From assembly GCA_964568355.1 (NCBI GenBank), contig CAZMRK010000378.1:1-6638 (forward strand): a stretch of DNA of 6,638 nucleotides. Reading direction: 5' to 3'. The DNA is from JAJPJX01 sp964568355. GTDB taxonomy: Bacteria; Acidobacteriota; Terriglobia; Bryobacterales; Bryobacteraceae. Positions 1 to 4,875 of this stretch are shown here, one piece after another (the stretch's first letter is position 1; every line of letters begins with the position of its first letter). The notes below the pieces were generated by a model. The model was given only the letters and a program-made list of their open reading frames with translations. It was not told the origin of the DNA and searched no databases. The position numbers were made by a program, and so were the translations under genes.

Positions 1-178
1 ACTTGCTACCTCAGAATCTCCTGTTGCCTGTCAGGCTGTTGCTGCGGGAGTCCGTGGGGCCGGTTGCGGGGAGCGAGCAGCGGATCCCACCGGTCACCGG
101 CGTGCGCGCCGTGCTATAACCGATACTCGCACTCGCGGTCAATCCTCCGGGCATCACGAAATCGGCCTCGCGCAATCA
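1..178. other. Region downstream of the transporter gene, no convincing gene
   Basis: No protein-like reading frame is visible on either strand. On the minus strand a 21-codon frame starts with an ATG overlapping the transporter stop (TAATGA, 177-181) and ends at 114, and a 47-codon frame runs from 154 to 11. Both are Arg/Ser/Gly-rich, low-complexity translations that I would not call. Small inverted repeats (GCCTG-T-CAGGC at 26-36; GGCG/CGCC at 99-110) lack a T-tract and are weak as terminators. A GAGG on the minus strand at 12-9 could be a ribosome binding site for a minus-strand gene starting just beyond the left edge, but this cannot be tested here. Confidence 0.5.
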
Positions 179-1210
179 TTACGCCATCAGCATCGAGTTG
201 CCGAGGCCGAGCACGGCCATAGCCGCGACCAGAAGCCCCAATCCGACGGACAACAGGAGGATGGCCGTGCGGGGCGCTCCTTTCCATTCGCCGGTAACAA
301 AACCAAAAATATTGGCCACAAGGAGAGAAGAGGCAATGCTGATGGCCCATCCTACGGAGGTGCCAAGGCGGCCCAGGTAATAGGCCCCCATGCCATATGG
401 GATCATCGCCAGGAACCAAAGCGTGCCCATCAGCACGGACATCCACCAATCATGTCCCGCTCCTGGAGCGAAATTGTAACGCCAGCTTCCATTGCGAATC
501 TGAGCCGCGCCGAACCAAATCAGGTTGGCAGCGAACCCGCCCCAATAGACCGGCAGCCAGCTACCCAACGTGGCGATGACCGGTGTCGCGCCTAACTTTT
601 GCGCTTCTTCAGCGATGCGTGAAGTGAATGCGAATCCCAGGTTGGCACAGGCGCTCAGCACTCCGGAGATCAGGCAGATCAACAACGCTAAGAGAAAGTG
701 GGCCTTGGGCTGACCGTCCGTGGAGGCATTCGCCCGGTCCGACGACTCTCGTAGGGATCCCGCGCGGCCGCAAATGGCGACCCCGCCGATGCAGCCGAAG
801 ATTCCCGTCAGGATTACCAGTCCGCCAGGTGTGAACAGGTCGCGGGGAGACTTTACCAGGAACGGAAGCAGAGAACCCACTGCGGTATTGATCCCCATGA
901 TGGTGGCGTAGCCGATCGACAGGCCCGCTAAGCTGACACCGTAACCGAACGTGACTGCTCCAACACCCCAGGCGAAACCATATGCCAGCCCTCGCGTCAC
1001 GGTGCCACCACCCGCGTTGCGAATCGCCGCGGGCCAGTCAGGCAGCGAAAACGACGCCACCAGCAAGGGTATGACGACCATAGTAAGCAGGGATGCCAAT
1101 ACGTAGATGTTTTCCAGCGCAAACTTGCGTCGTCGTTTGAGCGGGACGGCGAAGGCTCCGCCGCATACCGCAGCGAACAAAATCAACGTGAAGCCGAGAC
1201 TCAAAGACAC
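179..1210 (-). CDS. rhaT: RhaT-family sugar/proton symporter (L-rhamnose-H+ symporter-like)
   Basis: Inner-membrane secondary transporter of the RhaT family (drug/metabolite transporter superfamily), expected to import a monosaccharide with protons; the E. coli member carries L-rhamnose. The 343 residues match E. coli RhaT closely in length (344). About ten hydrophobic segments are visible, roughly at 4-23, 35-56, 73-92, 96-118, 129-149, 169-192, 213-236, 256-279, 284-305 and 314-336. Family landmarks are a short basic loop after TM1 (PLKRRRKF, 23-30), GRAGSLRE after TM5 (148-155) and the basic GEWKGAPR before the last helix (307-314). The start is GTG at 1210; an in-frame TAA lies eight codons upstream, so the frame cannot extend further, and no clear Shine-Dalgarno precedes it. 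It diverges from the cyclase-family gene, and an operator-like palindrome lies 11 bases upstream of the GTG. No rhamnose isomerase, kinase or aldolase is in the window, so the sugar is uncertain. Family assignment is firm; rhamnose as the substrate is inference. Confidence 0.9.
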   Translation of the reverse strand: MSLSLGFTLILFAAVCGGAFAVPLKRRRKFALENIYVLASLLTMVVIPLLVASFSLPDWPAAIRNAGGGTVTRGLAYGFAWGVGAVTFGYGVSLAGLSIGYATIMGINTAVGSLLPFLVKSPRDLFTPGGLVILTGIFGCIGGVAICGRAGSLRESSDRANASTDGQPKAHFLLALLICLISGVLSACANLGFAFTSRIAEEAQKLGATPVIATLGSWLPVYWGGFAANLIWFGAAQIRNGSWRYNFAPGAGHDWWMSVLMGTLWFLAMIPYGMGAYYLGRLGTSVGWAISIASSLLVANIFGFVTGEWKGAPRTAILLLSVGLGLLVAAMAVLGLGNSMLMA

Positions 1211-1221
1211 GGGTTTTTTAG

Positions 1222-1240
1222 AAGTATAACGTTAAACCTA
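1222..1240 (-). promoter_or_regulatory. LacI-type operator upstream of the RhaT-like gene
   Basis: Read on the minus strand this is TAGGTTTAACGTTATACTT. The core at 1224-1237 is a near-perfect 14-base palindrome (GTTTAACGTTATAC, one mismatched pair) with a central CG, the layout typical of LacI-family sites. It matches the element at 2326-2344 in 18 of 19 bases and in the same orientation relative to its gene. It contains TATACT (1228-1223), a reasonable -10 box, though the -35 region (TGTTAT) is poor. Binding here would block the transporter promoter, and possibly also the divergent cyclase-family gene. Confidence 0.65.
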
Positions 1241-1268
1241 TAGAAATAACAGCCGTAGATCATGAATT

Positions 1269-1288
1269 GCCTTTGGGTTCCCAAAGGC
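1269..1288. repeat. Perfect inverted repeat, 9-bp arms, in the divergent intergenic region
   Basis: GCCTTTGGG-TT-CCCAAAGGC is a perfect palindrome with a 2-base centre. Such a tight centre favours a protein-binding dyad over a stable RNA hairpin. It falls between a possible -35 (TTGCCT, 1267-1272) and a possible -10 (TAAACT, 1291-1296; 18-base spacer) for the cyclase-family gene. It could therefore be an operator of a second regulator. It is unrelated in sequence to the AACGTT-centred sites. The symmetry is directly visible; the role is inferred. Confidence 0.5.
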
Positions 1289-1294
1289 GGTAAA

Positions 1295-1312
1295 CTGCAC
1301 CAGCCGGTGCAG
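1295..1312. repeat. Hairpin-forming inverted repeat before the cyclase-family gene
   Basis: CTGCACC-AGCC-GGTGCAG has perfect 7-base arms and a 4-base loop, and ends 19 bases before the TTG start. In RNA it would form a GC-rich stem-loop at the 5' end of the leader, just upstream of the GGGGAGA ribosome binding site. There is no T-tract, so a terminator is unlikely. It may stabilise the leader or be a second dyad binding site. Confidence 0.4.
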
Positions 1313-1319
1313 GCGCGCC

Positions 1320-1326
1320 GGGGAGA
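1320..1326 (+). promoter_or_regulatory. Ribosome binding site that fixes a TTG start
   Basis: GGGGAGA lies five bases before TTG at 1332, a near-ideal Shine-Dalgarno spacing. The first in-frame ATG (1374) has nothing similar upstream. This supports TTG as the start of the cyclase-family gene. Confidence 0.6.
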
Positions 1327-1331
1327 TCTTC

Positions 1332-2246
1332 TTGACTTCAATCGCAACGGTACCTAGACGCCAGATCGATGACATGATGGAGCGTCTCTCCAACTGGGGT
1401 CGATGGGGGACCGACGATCAGCGGGGCGCACTCAATCTGATTACGCCCGAGAAGCGCCGCCAGGCGGCTTCCCTGGTGCGCGACGGCTCGGCGGTTTCTC
1501 TTTCGCGAAACGCGGTCAAACTCCGCACCGACGACTCGCCCCCCTTCGAGCACCGGATGATCGAGACAGGGCTCAATTGCGAGATCTCCTCTTCGGATGA
1601 GTACTCGGTGCGCTACCACGGCTTCACGGTCACTCACCTGGATGCCCTCTGTCATGTGTTCTATAGAGGCCATATGTACAATGGGTTCTCACAACGGGAG
1701 GTGACGGAGGAGGGAGCCGGCAAACTCTCCGTGATGCAGGTAAAGGAGGGCGTCTTCACGCGAGGCGTGCTGCTGGACTTGCCTCGATTACTGGATATTC
1801 CCTATTTGGACGGAGCCAGGCGCATTTATCCGGAAGACCTGGATGCCTGCGAACGCAAGACAGGAATCTGCGTGTCGAGTGGAGATGCAGTAATTGTGCG
1901 CACGGGGCGCTGGGCACGTCGGGCCGCAGAAGGCGCCTGGCCGATTTTGCAATACTCCGCCGGGCTGCACTTCTCCTGCATGCCGTGGCTCAAAGAGCGA
2001 GACGTCTCCATTCTAGCGAGTGACCTGGCCGCGGATGTGATGCCTTCGGGCGTGGACGGTGTGCTCCTTCCCGTACATGCCCTCGCGATTGTGGGTATGG
2101 GGGTGCATATTATCGACAATTGTGACCTAGAGGCGCTTAGCCAGGAGGCGGTGGAACAGCAGCGCTACGAATTCCTGCTGAGTTCGGCCCCGCTGGCGGT
2201 GGAAGGTGGCACCGGCTCCCCCGTAAATCCAATCGCCCTGCTCTAG
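1332..2246 (+). CDS. Cyclase-family metal-dependent hydrolase (kynurenine formamidase-like)
   Basis: Cytoplasmic 304-residue protein of the 'putative cyclase' family (PF04199), which includes bacterial kynurenine formamidase and isatin hydrolase; these use a divalent metal to hydrolyse amide or lactam bonds. The N-terminal block around NWGRWGTDDQRGALNLIT (21-38) is typical of the roughly 300-residue subgroup with this fold. The metal motif HxDxxxH is seen as H102-x-D104-xxx-H108, preceded by HGFTVT. A C-terminal HIIDN segment (259-263) occupies the place where many members have an EN-containing motif. No signal peptide or membrane segment is seen. TTG at 1332 is chosen because of its ribosome binding site; ATG at 1374 would remove 14 residues that lie outside the conserved block. 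The gene stands alone between the divergent transporter and the glycosidase operon, with its own inverted repeats upstream. Substrate unknown: a lactone, amide or ester part of the locus substrate is a guess. Family call confident, function not. Confidence 0.85.
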   Translation: MTSIATVPRRQIDDMMERLSNWGRWGTDDQRGALNLITPEKRRQAASLVRDGSAVSLSRNAVKLRTDDSPPFEHRMIETGLNCEISSSDEYSVRYHGFTVTHLDALCHVFYRGHMYNGFSQREVTEEGAGKLSVMQVKEGVFTRGVLLDLPRLLDIPYLDGARRIYPEDLDACERKTGICVSSGDAVIVRTGRWARRAAEGAWPILQYSAGLHFSCMPWLKERDVSILASDLAADVMPSGVDGVLLPVHALAIVGMGVHIIDNCDLEALSQEAVEQQRYEFLLSSAPLAVEGGTGSPVNPIALL

Positions 2247-2314
2247 ACGGAAGCTGCCAAAGCCCGCTGCCGGGAACCCGATGCTTCACCTACCTGCTGA
2301 ACTGAGATTGGGCC

Positions 2315-2343
2315 TTGCACATCTTTAGGTTTAACGTTAAACT
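2315..2343 (+). promoter_or_regulatory. Possible promoter for the glycosidase operon
   Basis: TTGCAC (2315-2320), a 17-base spacer, then TAAACT (2338-2343) fit a sigma70-type layout, though each box is only a partial match. The -10 lies inside the right half of the operator, so a bound repressor would exclude polymerase. Transcription would start close to the ATG at 2352, giving an almost leaderless mRNA, in keeping with the lack of a Shine-Dalgarno there. Confidence 0.35.
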
Positions 2344-2344
2344 T
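2326..2344 (+). promoter_or_regulatory. LacI-type operator upstream of the glycosidase operon
   Basis: TAGGTTTAACGTTAAACTT contains the perfect 14-base palindrome GTTTAACGTTAAAC (2329-2342) with a central CG, as in LacI-family operators. It ends seven bases before the ATG of the GH116-like gene. The same element precedes the RhaT-like gene with one change in 19 bases. This indicates shared control by a local regulator not encoded in the window. The repeat is seen directly; the regulator family is inferred from site architecture. Confidence 0.7.
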
Positions 2345-2351
2345 TCAGTCG

Positions 2352-4847
2352 ATGGATCGCAGAGAATTCTTCCGCAGGTCCGCTGCCGGTATCTCCGGCC
2401 TCGCCGCGAGCGGTCCCGCATCCCCCCAGGGCAGGACGGCAGGCACAGCCCGGAATCAGGCTGTGAACGTCAACCGGTTGTTTCCGGCCAGCCTGCCAAG
2501 CGGCGAATGGATACAGTTTCGGGCCGCCGGATACTCGGAACCTGCCTGCGGCGTGGTGTACCGCCGAGGCGACCGTGTCCTGCACGGCATGCCTCTGGGA
2601 GGAGTGAGCACCGGATTTCTCGACGTCGAGACGAATGGTACCTTCGGCCTGTCCAGCCTCTTCAATTCGGGTGTGCCATTGGTCGCTGGCCCCTGGAGGG
2701 CGCCGTTCCTGGGCATCCAGACGGGCGGCCGCACCTGGGTGCTGACCCTGGAAGAGGCGCTCGTGGGCGTCTCGCTCGCCGACGAGATTCACTATTGGGG
2801 TCACTATCCTGTACTGGATATGGAGTACGAAACATCTGCGCCTGTAAGTGTAGGTGTGCGGGCCTGGTCGCCATTTATCCCGGGCGATGCGCACTTGTCG
2901 AATATTCCAGGCGCTGTATTTGAAGTACATCTGCGGAACACCACGGCAACGGCTCGTAAGGGTACTCTGGGTTTCCATTTTCCCGGACCCAGTCAGGCAG
3001 AAGCCCAGATCTCGCCAGACAGTCCGCGAGAAAAGATGAGCATCGGCTGGCAGATGAACCTGCCCGTTTCTACCGGAGCCATATTCGCGCGCCGCAAAGA
3101 AGTCAGCGCCGGCTATTTCCGAGGCCTATCGGTGAGTTCTGAAAAAGGCACCGGCTATTCGCTCGGTGTGATCGGTACCGAAGAACCGCTCCGCTTCGGC
3201 GGCGCGCTCTGGGTTGACGGGTACGATTTCGAAAGCGGTCAACTCTGGAAAGCGATTGGCAAAACGCTGCCCTCGCCCGCCAAAACCGAGTTCAGTTCCT
3301 CGATGGCGGTGGACTTCGCGCTAGATCCGGGAGAAGACAAAATCGTACGCATCGTGCTTACCTGGTACTCGCCGGTCTGGAGAGGCGAGGGCACGCACTA
3401 CTACCGCCGAATGTACACGCGGAATTATAAGGACGCGGTAGATGTCGCGCGTACGATAGCCGGGGACCATGGCTCTCTGCTGAAGCGCGTCCTTTCCTGG
3501 CAGCAGGCGATCTACTCAGCCGACGAGTACCCGGTGTGGCTGCGCGAATCGTTGGTCAACATCTTGCATCTGGTTACAAAGACCGGATACTGGGCGCGCG
3601 CGGAAGCCCCTATCGGCAATTGGTGCCGCGAAGATGACGGTCTTTTCGGGATGAATGAGTGCCCCAGAGAGTGCCCACAAATCGAGTGCATTCCCTGCAG
3701 CTTTTATGGCAATATCCCGTTAGTTTACTTCTTCCCGGAACTGGCCCTTTCTACGCTGCGCGGGTATAAGGCCTATCAGTATCCGGATGGAGCTGCACCG
3801 TGGGTTTTCGGCGGGTGTACTGCGGGCGCTGCGGAGGGTTATTCGGCGAGCGATGGCACCGAGATGGCAACGCCTTCGCCTGGCTATCAAACCACTCTCA
3901 ACGGTCCCTGCTATACAGCCATGGTCGACCGCTATTGGCAACGAACCGGTAAAGACACCACAGTGAAGGAATTCTACGAGTCGGTGAAGAACAACACGAT
4001 ATACACCATGAACCTGCGGAAAGGGCCGGATGGCATCGCCAGCGTGCCGGACGGAAATCGCAATCCGACACAGCCCAAGGGGCGCCCCGGCAGCGGCCTG
4101 GATTGGTTCGAGGGCAACGGTTTCTTCGGTATGACGCCCCATGTGGCCGGCATCCACATGGCGCATCTGCGCATCGCACGTCGCATGGCGGAGCAGGCAA
4201 GCGATCATGCCTTTGTTTCGCAGTGCGATGAATGGCTGCGCCAGGCGAAACATTCCGTGGAAGACAAACTGTGGACCGGTAACTACTATCTGAACTACTA
4301 CGAGCTGGAGAGCGGAAAGAAATCGGACCTGGTCTTCGGCTATCAACTCGACGGTGACTGGATCTGCTTTTACCATGGCCTTCCCGGCGTCTTCGAGTCT
4401 GAGCGGGCTCGAAAAACACTGGAGACGATCCAGAATACTTGCGTGGCTCTTACACCTTATGGAGCGGCCAATTTCGCAAACCCGGATGGGACTGCGGCAG
4501 CGTCAGAACAGTTCATGGCAGAGGCCTGGGGCTTGGACTATGGATCCTATGGTTACTTTCCACCGGAAGTTTTCATGCTTGGCGCCACTTATCTCTACCA
4601 GGGCCAGCGGGAAACCGGTATGGAACTGGTCAAGAACTGCATGCATGGCATCGTGAAATGGGGATACACCTGGACGCAGCCCAACATCGTCAACGGCGCA
4701 ACGGGCAAGCGAGTATATGGCAGCGATTACTACCAGAACATGATGCTCTGGATCGTTCCTGCCGCTATTCAAAAGGCAGACATACGAACCGCCTGTGCTC
4801 CCGGCAGCCTGGTCGATCGGGTCATGCACGCGGCCAGGAGCGCCTAG
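2352..4847 (+). CDS. Tat-exported GH116-like glycosidase (GBA2/DUF608 type)
   Basis: Predicted retaining exo-glycosidase of 831 residues resembling GH116 (bile acid beta-glucosidase GBA2, TxGH116), which remove beta-linked glucose or xylose. A twin-arginine leader (RREFFRRSAAG, 3-13, then a short hydrophobic stretch) marks export as a folded protein and supports ATG 2352 despite no ribosome binding site. The N-terminal beta-sandwich begins near GMPLGGVSTGF (79-89), the family's Gly-rich substrate loop. The (alpha/alpha)6 barrel follows from about residue 390. By alignment from memory, the nucleophile is E436 (FGMNEC, cf. FGYLEG in GBA2) and the acid/base is D584 (GLDWFEG, cf. TYDGW). Their spacing of 148 agrees with about 150 in characterised members. 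Late family blocks DGDWICFYHGLPG and WTQPNIVNGATG are present. Five cysteines (C425, C437, C441, C446, C449) surround the nucleophile, which is unusual. It is the first gene of an operon, 28 bases before the GH36-like gene. The family is fairly secure, the sequence is divergent, and the sugar specificity is unknown. Confidence 0.8.
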   Translation: MDRREFFRRSAAGISGLAASGPASPQGRTAGTARNQAVNVNRLFPASLPSGEWIQFRAAGYSEPACGVVYRRGDRVLHGMPLGGVSTGFLDVETNGTFGLSSLFNSGVPLVAGPWRAPFLGIQTGGRTWVLTLEEALVGVSLADEIHYWGHYPVLDMEYETSAPVSVGVRAWSPFIPGDAHLSNIPGAVFEVHLRNTTATARKGTLGFHFPGPSQAEAQISPDSPREKMSIGWQMNLPVSTGAIFARRKEVSAGYFRGLSVSSEKGTGYSLGVIGTEEPLRFGGALWVDGYDFESGQLWKAIGKTLPSPAKTEFSSSMAVDFALDPGEDKIVRIVLTWYSPVWRGEGTHYYRRMYTRNYKDAVDVARTIAGDHGSLLKRVLSWQQAIYSADEYPVWLRESLVNILHLVTKTGYWARAEAPIGNWCREDDGLFGMNECPRECPQIECIPCSFYGNIPLVYFFPELALSTLRGYKAYQYPDGAAPWVFGGCTAGAAEGYSASDGTEMATPSPGYQTTLNGPCYTAMVDRYWQRTGKDTTVKEFYESVKNNTIYTMNLRKGPDGIASVPDGNRNPTQPKGRPGSGLDWFEGNGFFGMTPHVAGIHMAHLRIARRMAEQASDHAFVSQCDEWLRQAKHSVEDKLWTGNYYLNYYELESGKKSDLVFGYQLDGDWICFYHGLPGVFESERARKTLETIQNTCVALTPYGAANFANPDGTAAASEQFMAEAWGLDYGSYGYFPPEVFMLGATYLYQGQRETGMELVKNCMHGIVKWGYTWTQPNIVNGATGKRVYGSDYYQNMMLWIVPAAIQKADIRTACAPGSLVDRVMHAARSA

Positions 4848-4875
4848 CGCTACTCCCTTCCTCGCGAAGACGAAT

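Noticed and set aside
114..449. 111-codon minus-strand open frame overlapping the end of the transporter gene
   Set aside because: It overlaps a clear RhaT-family gene in another frame and has a Pro/His/Arg/Cys-rich, non-protein-like composition; its last 21 codons after the transporter stop lack any recognisable domain.
2263..2274. CCCG-CTGC-CGGG hairpin after the cyclase-family gene as a terminator
   Set aside because: The stem is only four base pairs and is not followed by a T-tract, so it does not support a terminator call.
2315..2923. 202-codon plus-strand frame starting in the operator region
   Set aside because: It is out of frame with the Tat-leader gene that clearly codes here, and its translation is Arg/Cys/Gly-rich without any motif.
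2337..2978. 213-codon minus-strand open frame opposite the GH116-like gene
   Set aside because: It lies antisense inside a well-supported glycosidase gene and shows no motif, leader or ribosome binding site; such frames are expected in GC-rich coding DNA.
3720..4376. 218-codon minus-strand open frame opposite the GH116-like gene
   Set aside because: It is antisense to the catalytic barrel region, including the segment with acid/base D584, and has no family resemblance; best explained as a shadow of codon bias.
4848..4875. Separate promoter for the GH36-like gene
   Set aside because: The 28-base gap is too short for a full promoter and shows no operator copy; co-transcription with the GH116-like gene is simpler.
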